A stretch of DNA of 64,000 nucleotides, from NCBI RefSeq assembly GCF_001908235.1, contig NZ_LGHK01000016.1, positions 1-64,000 of the forward strand, written 5' to 3'. Shown here piece by piece: positions 18,274-28,540 of this stretch. Under the pieces are notes generated by a model. The model was given only the letters and a program-made list of their open reading frames with translations. It was not told where the DNA came from and searched no databases. Origin of the DNA: Bradyrhizobium sp. NAS96.2. GTDB lineage: Bacteria > Pseudomonadota > Alphaproteobacteria > Rhizobiales > Xanthobacteraceae. The translations under genes and the position numbers were made by a program. Each line of letters starts with the position of its first letter. The stretch's first letter is position 1.

Positions 18274-19685
18274 TCCGGACGCGACGGCGGCGCAAATGAC
18301 GAGATGTCCCGCGCCAGATGCTGGCCGTGATCCTTGCTGCCGGCTAGCGCGCCATCCGACACGATCACCTCGCCACGTACCAGCGTGGTCATCGGCCAGC
18401 CGGTGACACGGAGTCCCTCATACGGCGTGTAGTCGGCGCCGTGATGCAGGATCTGCTGGCTGATCGTGACCTCGCGCTTCGGATCCCAGATCGCGATATC
18501 CGCGTCCGAGCCAACCGCGATCGTACCCTTGCGCGGATATAGGCCGTAGGTCTTGGCGTGGTTGGTCGCCGACAGCGCGACGAAGCGGTTGAGATCGATG
18601 CGTCCCTTGGAAACGCCTTCGGAAAACAGGATCGGCAGCCGTGTCTCGATGCCGGGAATGCCGTTCGGCACCCAGCGGAAGCTGGTGCGCCCCCTCGGCG
18701 CGAGCTTGCCGCTCTCGTCATAGCGGAACGGGCAGTGGTCGGAGGAGAACACGCTGAACACGCCATGCAGGAGACCTTCCCAGCAGGCGACCTGACTTGC
18801 GGCATCGCGCGGCGGGGGGCTGCAGACATATTTGGCGCCCTCCATGTTGAGGCCCTCCATGTCCTTCTCGGTCAGCACCAGATACTGCGGACAAGTCTCG
18901 CCGAACACCTTCAGCCCGCGCTGCTGGGCGCGGCGAATCTCCTCCATCGCTTCGCGGTTGGAGACGTGGACGATCATGACGGGAACGTCGATCAGCTCGG
19001 CAAGCGCAATCGCACGGTGGGTGGCCTCGCGCTCGACCGGGATCGGGCGCGACGTGCCGTGGAAATGCGGCGCGGTCTTGCCGGCTCGTTCCAGGCGGTC
19101 GGTGAGGAAGCGGATCGCATCGAAGTTTTCCGCGTGCACCATCACCAGCGCACCGGTCTCGCGCGCCACCGACATCACTTCCAGGATCTGGCGATCGCTG
19201 AGCGCGAGGTCCTCATAGGTCATGAACACCTTGAACGAGGTGTAGCCGTCCTTGATCAGCGCCGGCAGGTCCTGGCCGAGCACCTGCTCGGTCGGATCGG
19301 AGATGATGAGATGGAAGCTAACGTCGACGTAGCAATTGCCGTCGGCCTTGGCGTGATAGTCGCGCACCGCTTGGCGCAGGCTCTGTCCGCGTTCCTGCAG
19401 GCAGAATGGCAGCACCATGGTGTTGCCGCCAAACGCGGCGGCGCGCGTGCCGCTTTCGAAATTATCGGCCATCACGATGCCGGGGGCATTCGGCTGCGAG
19501 ATATGGACATGGCTGTCGATGCCGCCCGGCAACACCAGGCGATCGGTGGCATCGATAACCTGCCGTGCGGCGCCGAGATCAAGCCCGAGGGTAGTGATCC
19601 GTCCGGCCGAGATCCCGACGTCGCTCCGGAAGGTGTCGGAGGCTGTCGCCACAGTGCCGCCGCGAATGATGGTGTCGAACGTCAT
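18270..19685 (-). CDS. hydA: Dihydropyrimidinase / D-hydantoinase
   Basis: Cyclic amidohydrolase of 471 residues. Seen: metal motif IDSHVHIS, the carboxylatable Lys in GYTSFKVFMTYED, metal His residues in MVHAEN and MIVHVSN, the substrate-loop YVCSPPPRD and metal Asp in FSSDHCPF. This is the D-hydantoinase/dihydropyrimidinase pattern. It hydrolyses dihydrouracil, dihydrothymine or 5-substituted hydantoins. Upstream on the same strand, 93 bases away, is a racemase of the hydantoin/allantoin type. The gene overlaps the downstream deaminase. Confidence 0.9.
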   Translation of the reverse strand: MTFDTIIRGGTVATASDTFRSDVGISAGRITTLGLDLGAARQVIDATDRLVLPGGIDSHVHISQPNAPGIVMADNFESGTRAAAFGGNTMVLPFCLQERGQSLRQAVRDYHAKADGNCYVDVSFHLIISDPTEQVLGQDLPALIKDGYTSFKVFMTYEDLALSDRQILEVMSVARETGALVMVHAENFDAIRFLTDRLERAGKTAPHFHGTSRPIPVEREATHRAIALAELIDVPVMIVHVSNREAMEEIRRAQQRGLKVFGETCPQYLVLTEKDMEGLNMEGAKYVCSPPPRDAASQVACWEGLLHGVFSVFSSDHCPFRYDESGKLAPRGRTSFRWVPNGIPGIETRLPILFSEGVSKGRIDLNRFVALSATNHAKTYGLYPRKGTIAVGSDADIAIWDPKREVTISQQILHHGADYTPYEGLRVTGWPMTTLVRGEVIVSDGALAGSKDHGQHLARDISSFAPPSRPE

Positions 19686-19778
19686 GTAGCATTCTCGGTC
19701 GAATCTGCCGGCTTCGCTTGCCCTCAGATAGTATAGTCTTGGTTCGTCGGACCGTCGCCATGGATCGCAGAAGGGGCG

Positions 19779-20513
19779 CTAACGGGGTTCGCATGGTGCG
19801 AAAGATCCGAGATACGGCTTTGGTCGCGGCTGCGCATAAGCCCCAATCTTGGATGTCCTGAGGCCCAGGGTTCCGAACGCTTCCGCCAGCTTGACCGCAC
19901 TCGCGACGCCATCGATCACCGGCAGCCCGTGGTCTTCCGAGAGCCGCGCAGCCAAATCGGCCATGCCGGCGCATCCGAGCACGACCACTTCGGCGTGGTC
20001 CTCCTGCTTCGATCGTTCGATTTCGGCGCTGATCTGCGCGGCCGCATCGGACGTGGGATCATCGAGTGACAGAACAGGCACTTCGCACGCGCGCACCTTG
20101 GCGCACCGGCTGGCCAGTCCGTACTTCAAGAGATTGTTCTCGATGGCCGCAATCGACCGGGAGAGCGTAGTCACGACCGTGAAGCGATGGCCGAGCATCG
20201 CGGCCAAATGAAACGCCGCCTCGCCGATACCGATAACGGGAGCCTGCGAGACGCAGCGCGCCGCTTCGAGGCCGGTATCATCGAAACAGGCAATGACGTG
20301 AGCGGATACACCTGTTGCGTCGCCCTTGGCGATTTCGGCCAGCAGCCCGGGCACCGAGAATGCCTCGTCATAATAGCCCTCGATGGAAACCGGCCCATCC
20401 GCTGGATTGACGGCGATGATCTCGGTTCCCGGGGCGGCAACGGCGCGGCCGGCCCGGCCGATCTTCTCCGTCATCGCGGCCGTGGTGTTCGGGTTGACGA
20501 TCAGGATGCGCAT
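19779..20513 (-). CDS. Asp/Glu/hydantoin racemase family protein
   Basis: Protein of 244 residues starting MRILIVNPNTTAAMTEKIGR, the characteristic N-terminus of hydantoin and allantoin racemases. The two catalytic Cys positions are visible as VIACFDDTG and VVLGCAGMADL. Start at ATG 20513 is favoured over the longer frame because family homology begins there. Lies 10 bases downstream of an ABC permease gene. With urate catabolism and a dihydropyrimidinase nearby, racemisation of allantoin or a hydantoin is the likely role (inference). Confidence 0.87.
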   Translation of the reverse strand: MRILIVNPNTTAAMTEKIGRAGRAVAAPGTEIIAVNPADGPVSIEGYYDEAFSVPGLLAEIAKGDATGVSAHVIACFDDTGLEAARCVSQAPVIGIGEAAFHLAAMLGHRFTVVTTLSRSIAAIENNLLKYGLASRCAKVRACEVPVLSLDDPTSDAAAQISAEIERSKQEDHAEVVVLGCAGMADLAARLSEDHGLPVIDGVASAVKLAEAFGTLGLRTSKIGAYAQPRPKPYLGSFAPCEPR

Positions 20514-20523
20514 GAAGCTGATT

Positions 20524-21402
20524 CTACACCATTCCCTTGCCGGCGTCCGATCCATGGCGTCGCTGCCGGGCCTGAAGCACGAGAATGACGACCAGCGCCG
20601 AGAAAATCACAAGAAAGGATACCGCGCTCGTCAGTGTTCCCAGCGCATAGATGTCCGGCTTTGTCACGGTGGTTGTCAGACCCTGCAAATCGAGCGGCAG
20701 CGTGTTGACCGAGCCGATGGTCTGGCTCGATCGCGCGAGTTCGTCCCAGGACAAGGTAAATCCGAACAGGCCGATACCCACGACGGACGGCAGGATGATA
20801 GGTAGCACGACATGGCGAAATGTTTGCCAAGGCGTTGCGCCGAGGTCGCGCGCCGCCTCTTCAAGACGGCCATCGAACCTGTTGAAGATCGCAAACATGA
20901 TCAACAGGCCGAAGGGCAGGGTCCAGGTCAGATGCGCGCCGAGGCCGGACGTGAAAAGCCCCATCGCCGTCGTCCAATTCGCAGCGCCGCTCTTGATGAT
21001 GAAATCGTCAAGCAGGCGGAATTCCAGGGCGATGCCGAGCGAGGTGATGATCGAGGGCATGATCAGGCTTGCGATCGCAACATAAAACAGCAAGGTCGCA
21101 CCGCGGAACGATCTGCGGAAGGCGAGGCCGGCCGAAACGGAAAGAACGACCGTCAACACCATGACCACGAGGCCGAGCTGAAGCGATCGCTTGAATGCTG
21201 CCCCGATGTCTACGATGCCCGAACCCGAGAACACCTTGCCGAACCACACCAGCGACACGCCGTTCATGGGGAAGGTCAGACCACCATCGGGGCCTTGGAA
21301 CGACAGGATGTAGATCGCGAACATTGGTCCATAGAGGAACAGGACATAGGCGCTGAAGAACGCAGCGAGAAGGTAAAAGGACCTCGGCCGCCTCTCGCTC
21401 AT
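20524..21402 (-). CDS. ABC transporter permease, PotC-like
   Basis: Inner-membrane permease of 292 residues with about six transmembrane segments and the EAA loop EEAARDLGATPWQTFRHVVLP. It is the second permease of a spermidine/putrescine-type importer. Directly follows the first permease gene (1-base gap). Substrate is probably not polyamine here; the operon also encodes a racemase, so a hydantoin-like compound is plausible. Confidence 0.9.
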   Translation of the reverse strand: MSERRPRSFYLLAAFFSAYVLFLYGPMFAIYILSFQGPDGGLTFPMNGVSLVWFGKVFSGSGIVDIGAAFKRSLQLGLVVMVLTVVLSVSAGLAFRRSFRGATLLFYVAIASLIMPSIITSLGIALEFRLLDDFIIKSGAANWTTAMGLFTSGLGAHLTWTLPFGLLIMFAIFNRFDGRLEEAARDLGATPWQTFRHVVLPIILPSVVGIGLFGFTLSWDELARSSQTIGSVNTLPLDLQGLTTTVTKPDIYALGTLTSAVSFLVIFSALVVILVLQARQRRHGSDAGKGMV

Positions 21403-21403
21403 C

Positions 21404-22285
21404 TCACAGCTCCTTACGGATATCGACGATCCGGGTCAGCGCCGAAATGATCAGGATCGTGACGCCGAGCAGGATGACCGCGTTGGCTGCCGCCGCCGGA
21501 AACTGCAACGCATTCAGCCGCGACTCGATGATCTTCCCGGCGGACGCAATCTGCTGGCCGCCCATCACGCCTATCGTGACGAAATCTCCCATCACGATCG
21601 TGATCACGAAGATCGAGCCGATGACGATACCGGGTTTGGTCAGCGGAATGATGACGTTCACCAGCGTCTGCCATCCGCTGGCGCCGGCATCATAGGCGGC
21701 TTCGATCAAGCGCTTGTCGATGCGGATCATCGAATTGAAGATCGGCACCACCATGAAGAACGTGAAGAGGTGAACGAGGGCGAGCACGACCGAAAACTCG
21801 GAGAACAGCAGCCACTCCAGCGGCTGCTTGATCAAACCTGCGCCCTCAAGGCCCCTGTTGACCAATCCGTTCCGGCCAAGAAGCGGAATCCACGCAATCA
21901 TGCGGATGACGTTCGACGTCCAGAACGGGATGGTGCAAAGCAGGGTGAGCACGATCTGCCAGGTCTTGGATCGGACGTGGAACGCGAGAAAATAGGCGAC
22001 GGTAAAGCCGATCAGCAGGGTCAGGCCCCAGGTCAGCAGGCATAATTTCAGCGTGTTCAGATAGGTCTTCAGGATGGTGCAGAGATTGGGCAGGTCGGCA
22101 ATGCATCCTTCGAATGTATCGGTGTAGCCGCGCAGGCTGAAGGCCGGAATCATCTCATATTCGTTGTAGTCCCATGCGCTGACGATCGTCACGAAGAGCA
22201 ACGGCAGCAGAAAGAACAGCGCGAAAACGAGCATCATCGGTGCGGCCTGCAGCCAGGCAACGAAGGTCTTGCGGTCTTGCGTCAT
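21404..22285 (-). CDS. ABC transporter permease, PotB-like
   Basis: Permease of 293 residues with about six hydrophobic helices. The EAA loop is EAAYDAGASGWQTLVNVIIP, typical of PotB-like subunits. It lies between the binding-protein gene (88-base gap) and the PotC-like permease. Confidence 0.9.
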   Translation of the reverse strand: MTQDRKTFVAWLQAAPMMLVFALFFLLPLLFVTIVSAWDYNEYEMIPAFSLRGYTDTFEGCIADLPNLCTILKTYLNTLKLCLLTWGLTLLIGFTVAYFLAFHVRSKTWQIVLTLLCTIPFWTSNVIRMIAWIPLLGRNGLVNRGLEGAGLIKQPLEWLLFSEFSVVLALVHLFTFFMVVPIFNSMIRIDKRLIEAAYDAGASGWQTLVNVIIPLTKPGIVIGSIFVITIVMGDFVTIGVMGGQQIASAGKIIESRLNALQFPAAAANAVILLGVTILIISALTRIVDIRKEL

Positions 22286-22373
22286 TGAAAGGCCGGTCGC
22301 GGTGATGGCGAAGCAGGACTTGCCATGCGCTTTGGCCTGGGCAAGTCCTGCAGCTCAAGTCATCTGGATTGCA

Positions 22374-23666
22374 TCAAGCGGCGATGAATTCATTCCATTT
22401 GCGCACCATGTAATCGTTCTCGTCCATGACCGCGTTCCAGCAGGCGACGGCGCCCATGCGATCGTCGTAGGATCCGCCGTCACGCTTGGCGCCGGCCTTC
22501 TCGAGAATGGTGCCGTCGGGCGCCTTGATGTCGTTGACGGCGGCCTTGCCTTCCATCCAGTAGCCCCACTCGTCCGCCGTCATGTTGGCCTTGGCGGTCG
22601 ACAGCACAGCGGAATAATAGCCCTGGCGATTGAGATAGGCGCCTGCCCAGCCCGACAGATACCAATTCACGAACTCATAGGCCCAATCGAGCTTGGGTCC
22701 CGAAACCGCCTTCGAGACGCAGAAGCCCGATGCCCACGAGCGATAGCCTTCCTTGAGCGGTTGGAACGTGCAGGCGATTCCCATCGAGCGCACCTTGGTG
22801 ACCGCGGGCGACCACATCGACTGGATGACGGTTTCACCCGATGCCATCAGGTTGACGGACTCATTGAAGTCCTTCCAGAACGCGCGGAACTGGCCGGCCT
22901 TCTTGGCTTCCGTCATGATCTTCATGGTGAGATCAATCTCCGGCTTCGTCATGTTGCCCTTGTCGGCATAGGTGTGCTGACCGCTGGCTTCGACCACCAT
23001 TGCGGCATCCATGATTCCAATCGACGGAATGTTGAGAATCGACGCCTTGCCCTTGAATTCGGGGTTGAGCAGTTCGGTCCAGGATGAAATCGGTCGCTTG
23101 ATCAGGTCGGGCCGGATGCCGAGCGTATCGGCGTTGTAGACGGTGGGGATCAGCGTCACGAACTCGGTCGGCGTCTTGGAGAATGTCTTCGAGTTCGCCC
23201 CCTCGAGGTAGAGCACCTTCCACGGCGCGGTGCCCTGATCGCCGATCTTCTTGCCGTTCGGCAACTGACCCTTGGTGAACACCGGGGTGATGTTGTCGAA
23301 TTCCTTGATCTTCTTGGCGTCCAGCGCGAAGATGTTGCCCGACGGCACGAGCTTCCTCAGCGAGAAATATTCGGTATCCAGCACGTCGAACGAGTTCGGC
23401 TGGGTAATCACGCGCTTGGTCACGTCGTCGGTAGTTGCGGTGATGTATTCGATCTTGATCCCGGTATCCTCCAGGCATTTCTTTGAGATCTCGTCGCCTT
23501 CGTTCACCGCCGTCCCGAGATAGCGCAGTACTTTCGGCTCGGCCCCATGGATATAGGGAAATCCGGTGATCGCGCCTGAACCTGCCGCAAGGCCGACCGC
23601 TCCGGCGGTGCCCTTCAACATGGCGCGACGGCTGATGCTACGATCGAGTTTCGAAGATTTGGTCAT
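22374..23666 (-). CDS. ABC transporter substrate-binding protein, PotD-like, Tat-type signal
   Basis: Periplasmic binding protein of 430 residues. The N-terminus MTKSSKLDRSISRRAMLKGT contains a twin-arginine (SRRAMLKG) signal, then a hydrophobic stretch, so the protein is likely exported folded by Tat. The rest matches spermidine/putrescine-type binding proteins. Start at ATG 23666 chosen because the signal peptide begins there. Forms the importer with the downstream permeases and the upstream ATPase. Confidence 0.9.
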   Translation of the reverse strand: MTKSSKLDRSISRRAMLKGTAGAVGLAAGSGAITGFPYIHGAEPKVLRYLGTAVNEGDEISKKCLEDTGIKIEYITATTDDVTKRVITQPNSFDVLDTEYFSLRKLVPSGNIFALDAKKIKEFDNITPVFTKGQLPNGKKIGDQGTAPWKVLYLEGANSKTFSKTPTEFVTLIPTVYNADTLGIRPDLIKRPISSWTELLNPEFKGKASILNIPSIGIMDAAMVVEASGQHTYADKGNMTKPEIDLTMKIMTEAKKAGQFRAFWKDFNESVNLMASGETVIQSMWSPAVTKVRSMGIACTFQPLKEGYRSWASGFCVSKAVSGPKLDWAYEFVNWYLSGWAGAYLNRQGYYSAVLSTAKANMTADEWGYWMEGKAAVNDIKAPDGTILEKAGAKRDGGSYDDRMGAVACWNAVMDENDYMVRKWNEFIAA

Positions 23667-23683
23667 GATGATCTCCCTTGGTG

Positions 23684-24715
23684 TCACGCCGCCTTTTCGG
23701 GCGACCGGACGATTACAGAGCCGGTGGTGTTGAGAAGGCTGGCCTGCGCCGGATCCCACGTGGCGAGAACACGCTCACCGACGGCGTAGTCGGCTGCGTC
23801 GAATTGGGTTTCGGTGATCTGGGCCGAAATTTCGGGTCCGCCGTCGATAGCGATGACGACGCGGACATAGGTCCCCTGGTATTCGACCTCGCTGATGGTG
23901 CCGGCGACCGACGGACCGGCAACGGCTTCGTTCGGTCGCTTCAGCATCAGCCGATCGACCCGTATGGCGAAGGTCTCGGAGCCCACGGCAATGATGTTGT
24001 GGCCGCCAATGAATTTCGCCGTGAACTCGGTGCGGGGATGGTTGAAGATGTCACGCGGCGAACCTTGCTGCTCGATCCGGCCGCCGTTCATCAGCACCAC
24101 GATGTCGGCCAGCGCCATCGCCTCGTCCTGGCCGTGTGTCACATGGATGAAGGTCAGCCCGAGCTCGCGCTGCAGCTTTTTCAGTTCGGCCCGCATCCGC
24201 AGCCGCAAAAACGGATCAAGCGCCGAAAGCGGCTCATCCAGCAGCAGGATTTGGGGAGAGGTGATCAGCGCGCGCGCCAGCGCCACGCGCTGCTGCTGGC
24301 CGCCCGAAAGCTGACTCGGTAGCCTTGCCGCATAATCCTGCATGTCGACGAGCTCCAGCAATTTCCCGGCCTCGGCGTGGCGCACGGCCTTGGCTACGCC
24401 TTTCATCTTCAAGGCGAAGCCGACATTGTCGATGACGGAAAGATGAGGGAACAGGGCGTAGGACTGGAACATCATCGCCGTGCTTCGATCGGCAGGGGGC
24501 AAGTCCGTCACATTCTTCGGCCCGACAAGGATGTCGCCTGAGCTCACCGATTCATGACCGGCCACCATGCGCAGTGTGGAAGTTTTACCGCAGCCGGACG
24601 GTCCGAGCAGGCAACAATAGGAGCCGGCGGGAATCTTGAGGTTGATGCGGTCAACGGCGGTGACGCCGCCGTACATCTTCGTCACTTGCACTAATTCGAG
24701 CGCTGCCGTCGTCAT
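23684..24715 (-). CDS. ABC transporter ATP-binding protein, PotA-like
   Basis: ATPase of 343 residues: Walker A LGPSGCGKTSTLR, signature LSGGQQQRVALARAL, Walker B ILLLDEPLSALDP, H-loop VTHGQDEAMALAD, then a C-terminal TOBE domain. Start taken at ATG 24715 (MTTAALELVQV); ATG 24724 is an alternative. First gene of the five-gene operon ATPase, binding protein, two permeases, racemase. Confidence 0.9.
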   Translation of the reverse strand: MTTAALELVQVTKMYGGVTAVDRINLKIPAGSYCCLLGPSGCGKTSTLRMVAGHESVSSGDILVGPKNVTDLPPADRSTAMMFQSYALFPHLSVIDNVGFALKMKGVAKAVRHAEAGKLLELVDMQDYAARLPSQLSGGQQQRVALARALITSPQILLLDEPLSALDPFLRLRMRAELKKLQRELGLTFIHVTHGQDEAMALADIVVLMNGGRIEQQGSPRDIFNHPRTEFTAKFIGGHNIIAVGSETFAIRVDRLMLKRPNEAVAGPSVAGTISEVEYQGTYVRVVIAIDGGPEISAQITETQFDAADYAVGERVLATWDPAQASLLNTTGSVIVRSPEKAA

Positions 24716-24724
24716 CCGCACCAT

Positions 24725-25126
24725 TCCGCATCGTCTTACCGAGGACCCAGGGCGAGCTGTCGCTCGGGGCGCTATGCGTGACGGGATGCAACAGGTGTGC
24801 CAAAAATTGCGACAGCGGACCCAAAAACTGGGCACATTCCGCCGTTCGACGTAGTCGCCTGCGCCGCTCTGGCCAGATTTCGCAGGTCAAGCTGTCGCTT
24901 TAGCCCGCTTCCTCAGGCTTAGTTACGCAAGCGATTGAGGCGATGCCAAAAACGGCCTTTTCGCAAGCCAATGCCGACCCCATCGAAGCTTTCCGCGTTC
25001 GAAGGCGCCGCCGGCCGTTGTGTGTTGATGTATCCTTTCGTTGGCCTCGAGCAATGTGAGGGCATGGGGCGTGCGCACAAAATCGGTCAGGTTGATCGCA
25101 TTTTCATCAGAGCCGATGCCATACGC
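24725..25126. other. Intergenic region, nothing recognised
   Basis: About 400 bases between the upp stop and the PotA-like gene. Frames here have no domain or plausible ribosome site. It must carry the promoter of the PotA operon. No repeat or RNA seen. Confidence 0.45.
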
Positions 25127-25759
25127 CTACTTGGTGCCGAACATGCGGTCCCCGGCATCGCCCAAGCCTGGCACGATATAACCGTGATCGTTCAGTCTTT
25201 CGTCGATCGCAACCGTCCAGATCGGGATGTCGGGACACTCATCCTGAAATCGGGCGATCCCCTCGGGAGCGGCGAGCAGGCAGACGAACCGGATGTCTCG
25301 GGCGCCTCGCGACTTGAGCAGGCTGACCGCAGCACAGGCTGAGTTTCCGGTGGCAAGCATCGGATCCAGGAGGATCACGATGCGCTCCGACACATCCTGC
25401 GGCGCCTTAAAGAAGTATTCCACGGCTTCAAGTGTTTCCGGATCCCGATAGAGGCCGATATGCGCTACGCGCGCTGAGGGAACGAGCGCCAGCATCCCGT
25501 CGAGAAATCCGACGCCCGCCCGCAAAATCGGAGCGAGTGTGAGTTTCTTGCCAGCGATTTTCGGTGCCCTCATTGCAGCGACGGGCGTATCGATGTCGAC
25601 CATCTCCAACGGCAAGTCCCGGGTGACCTCATAGCAGAGCAGCATTCCGATCTCGTTCAGAAGCTCGCGAAACCCCTTGGTCGAGCGGTCCTTTTCGCGC
25701 ATCAGCGAGAGCTTGTGCTGGACCAGGGGATGGCTGACGAGGTTTACGCTCTTGGTCAT
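25127..25759 (-). CDS. upp: Uracil phosphoribosyltransferase (canonical copy)
   Basis: Enzyme of 210 residues making UMP from uracil and PRPP. The PRPP loop is intact, [12 protein letters not shown], and the uracil-binding C-terminus [11 protein letters not shown] is present; [12 protein letters not shown] is also conserved. Divergent from the URC cluster, with 275 bases between. A second UPRT-like gene with an altered loop lies at 28541-29170, so this copy is the one expected to be a normal salvage enzyme. Confidence 0.95.
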   Translation of the reverse strand: MTKSVNLVSHPLVQHKLSLMREKDRSTKGFRELLNEIGMLLCYEVTRDLPLEMVDIDTPVAAMRAPKIAGKKLTLAPILRAGVGFLDGMLALVPSARVAHIGLYRDPETLEAVEYFFKAPQDVSERIVILLDPMLATGNSACAAVSLLKSRGARDIRFVCLLAAPEGIARFQDECPDIPIWTVAIDERLNDHGYIVPGLGDAGDRMFGTK

Positions 25760-26034
25760 GAGATTGCTTTATCCGGGGGGGCGCGTGGGATGTTGTGCAA
25801 GGAGCGTGCCCATGCCGCTTCTGACCGTCGGGTGCCGCTTCGTTCATTGGGCGGGCAAACGGGGGCGCGCATCGCTGCAAAGGTCATGATCGCGTCGTAA
25901 ACTCTGCTGTTAATGCCCGCGCTCTCCGAAACGGCCGTTGTCTTCAGGCGCGATTCGGCCATACTGGAGAATCCCCCGATTGCCGGCAACCGGGCCTGTC
26001 CGCCCGGCCGTCAGTCGATATCCGTTGGTGCGCG

Positions 26035-27282
26035 ATGACTCGCTCTAATCGAACTGATCATATCCGGATTACATCCCATCCGGCGCCGGGCGCGAAGATC
26101 GATTTCCCGATTCATTGGGGAGCGGCCACGGCGCGTGAGCGCGGGCCGGTGATCGGGACGGTTTCACGTCCCCAGCAGCGCAATGTCATCGGCACCCACA
26201 GCGGCTCCTATTCGATCTATCGCGCGCTGGCGGTCTCGTCGGGCGCACTCGATCCGATCCGGCGTCCGGACCTGACCAATACGCAACCTGCCGCCACGGT
26301 TGGGCCATTCCCGCAATGGACCGATCCGAACCGGATCGTCTCGCTCGATCCATGGGGACACCTGGCTGCAGAGGCGTTCGCGAAAGAGATCGCCGAGGGC
26401 GTCGATATCCGTCCGAGCATTGCCGTTACCCGCGCCCGCCTCGATTTGCCCGAGTTACATGCGGCGATCGCCGCCGGTCGGCTCAAGCGTGACGGTGTTG
26501 TCGTTCACGAGAGTGGCAGCGTCTCCGTTGTCAAGATCGCGATCGACCCGGTCTGGTATCTGCCCGGAATCGCAGCGCGCTTCGCCACGACCGAAAGCAA
26601 TCTGCGCCGGCAATTGTTCGAGCAGACGGCCGGCATGTTTCCGGAACTGGTGACACGGCCTGACCTTCACGTGTTCCTGCCGCCGATCGGTGGCACCACG
26701 GCCTATTTGTTCGGCGATGTCGCCAAACTGCCGGACCATCGCACCAGAATCACCTGCCGCGTGCATGACGAATGCAACGGCTCCGACGTGTTCGGCTCGG
26801 ACATCTGCACCTGCCGCCCATATCTGCTGCACGGCATCGAGGAATGCGTGCGCGCCGGACAGACCGGCGGGCTCGGCATCATCATCTACAACCGCAAGGA
26901 AGGTCGCGCCCTCGGTGAGGTGACCAAATTCCTAGTCTACAATGCGCGAAAGCGGCAGGACGGCGGCGATGCCGCCGCCCAGTATTTCGAACGTACCGAA
27001 TGCGTCGCGGGGGTTCAGGATGCCCGATTCCAGCAGTTGATGCCTGATGTCGTGCACTGGCTCGGACTGAAGCGGATCGATCGCTTCGTTTCGATGAGCG
27101 ACATGAAGTATGACGCGCTGGTGAGCCAAGGCATCGACATCGTCGAGCGTGTGCCGATCCCCGACGATCTGGTGCCGGCCGATGCCCAAGTGGAGATCGT
27201 CGCCAAGAAGGCGGCCGGCTACTACTCGGCCGAGGAGCCAACCGAGCGGGACTTCGTCGGCCGCTCGCTCGACAAGTATTGA
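26035..27282 (+). CDS. GTP cyclohydrolase II-like protein (URC1/Urg1 type)
   Basis: Protein of 415 residues. The C-terminal half is RibA-like, with the three zinc Cys in HDECNGSDVFGSDICTC and the loop NRKEGRALGEV in place of the RibA RQEGRGIGL. The first about 190 residues are an extension that standard RibA lacks. Standard riboflavin-type GTP cyclohydrolase is therefore unlikely. Followed directly by a DUF1688/Urg3 gene and a second UPRT, the same trio as the fungal URC/urg uracil-degradation genes, so I call it the URC1 equivalent. Confidence 0.87.
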   Translation: MTRSNRTDHIRITSHPAPGAKIDFPIHWGAATARERGPVIGTVSRPQQRNVIGTHSGSYSIYRALAVSSGALDPIRRPDLTNTQPAATVGPFPQWTDPNRIVSLDPWGHLAAEAFAKEIAEGVDIRPSIAVTRARLDLPELHAAIAAGRLKRDGVVVHESGSVSVVKIAIDPVWYLPGIAARFATTESNLRRQLFEQTAGMFPELVTRPDLHVFLPPIGGTTAYLFGDVAKLPDHRTRITCRVHDECNGSDVFGSDICTCRPYLLHGIEECVRAGQTGGLGIIIYNRKEGRALGEVTKFLVYNARKRQDGGDAAAQYFERTECVAGVQDARFQQLMPDVVHWLGLKRIDRFVSMSDMKYDALVSQGIDIVERVPIPDDLVPADAQVEIVAKKAAGYYSAEEPTERDFVGRSLDKY

Positions 27283-28526
27283 GCGCGGCTGTGAGTCCCG
27301 AGGCGTCGGCGGCCCTGTCGTTGCTCAATGCAGGCGCGGTGCGGGAGCGCGCGCACAAGCTTCTTGCCGTCGGCCTCGAGGACCGGCTGCCGAACTTCCA
27401 CGTCGACCTCGACCGCATGGATGCGACGGCCGAACTGGTGGTGGAGACCACGCGAAAGGCGTATCCGTCGCTGGCCGTGCCGTTTCATTCGCGCTGGCGG
27501 CATTTTTCTAGTGACGGTGCCGATCGCTGGACGGCCCTGGCTGACCGGATCGCATGGCAGGATTCCGCGGCACGGGCCCGTGCCGAATTCGATCTGGCCA
27601 TGGTCAGCGTCTTTCTCGACGCCGGCGCCGGGCCATCATGGCGTTACCACGACCCTGTGACCGGATCGGCGATTGGCCGTTCGGAGGGATTGGGACTGGT
27701 CTCGCTTGCGATGTTTGCTGCTGGCGCATTCTCCTCCGATCCGCGGCAGCCGCTTCGCGCCGATGCCGAGGTGCTCGCGAATCTATCCGTGACCGACCTC
27801 GCACGCGGCATGCAGGTGTCGGACGCCAATCCGCTGGTCGGCGTCGACGGCAGGGTGAATCTGTTGCGCAGCCTCGGCCGCCTGGTGGCCGCGAAGTCCG
27901 ATGTCTTCGGCAGCTGCGATACGCCGCGGCCCGGCGGGCTGTTCGATCGGCTGGCATCGCTGACCGACGATCGCAGACTTCCCGCGCCGACGATACTGTC
28001 GGAGCTTTTGACGGAGCTTGGGCCGATCTGGCCGTCGCGACTGAGGCTTGGCGGGATCGCGCTCGGTGATTGCTGGAAGCATCCGGTCCTGGCGACTGAC
28101 GATGTGACCAGCCAGCTCATGCCGTTGCACAAGCTTTCGCAGTGGTTGGCCTATTCGCTGATCGAGCCGCTGCAGAATGCCGGCATTGCCGTGACCGATA
28201 TCGATGGGTTGACCGGCCTTGCCGAGTACCGAAACGGTGGTCTTTTCCTCGACAATGGCGTGCTGACATTCTGCGACGAGGGCGATGCATTCCGGGAGCA
28301 TGATGTCGCTTCGCCGCTTGTTGTGGAATGGCGGGGGCTGACGGTGGCGTTGCTCGACCGCGTCGCGGATGATGTGCGGCGTCGTCTCGGGCTCGACGCA
28401 AACGCGCTGCCGCTGGCGAAAATCCTCGAAGGAGGAACCTGGGCTGCGGGCCGACGGCTGGCGCGTGAGCGCCGCGCCGACGCGTCGCCTCCGATCAAGA
28501 TCATCAGCGATGGTACGGTGTTTTAG
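27279..28526 (+). CDS. URC4/Urg3 family protein (DUF1688)
   Basis: Protein of 415 residues in the DUF1688 family, recognised from [15 protein letters not shown] near the start, [13 protein letters not shown] and [13 protein letters not shown]. Members are essential for the URC uracil catabolic route in yeasts, but their chemistry is not established. The frame opens at TTG 27279 overlapping the previous stop (TTGA); GTG 27291 is an alternative start. No signal peptide or membrane segments. Second gene of the URC trio. Confidence 0.87.
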   Translation: MSAAVSPEASAALSLLNAGAVRERAHKLLAVGLEDRLPNFHVDLDRMDATAELVVETTRKAYPSLAVPFHSRWRHFSSDGADRWTALADRIAWQDSAARARAEFDLAMVSVFLDAGAGPSWRYHDPVTGSAIGRSEGLGLVSLAMFAAGAFSSDPRQPLRADAEVLANLSVTDLARGMQVSDANPLVGVDGRVNLLRSLGRLVAAKSDVFGSCDTPRPGGLFDRLASLTDDRRLPAPTILSELLTELGPIWPSRLRLGGIALGDCWKHPVLATDDVTSQLMPLHKLSQWLAYSLIEPLQNAGIAVTDIDGLTGLAEYRNGGLFLDNGVLTFCDEGDAFREHDVASPLVVEWRGLTVALLDRVADDVRRRLGLDANALPLAKILEGGTWAAGRRLARERRADASPPIKIISDGTVF

Positions 28527-28540
28527 GGCAGAGGCTCGGT

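Noticed and set aside
26035..27282. Riboflavin biosynthesis ribA
   Set aside because: N-terminal extension, altered RQEGRG loop and linkage to DUF1688 and UPRT indicate the URC1-type protein instead.
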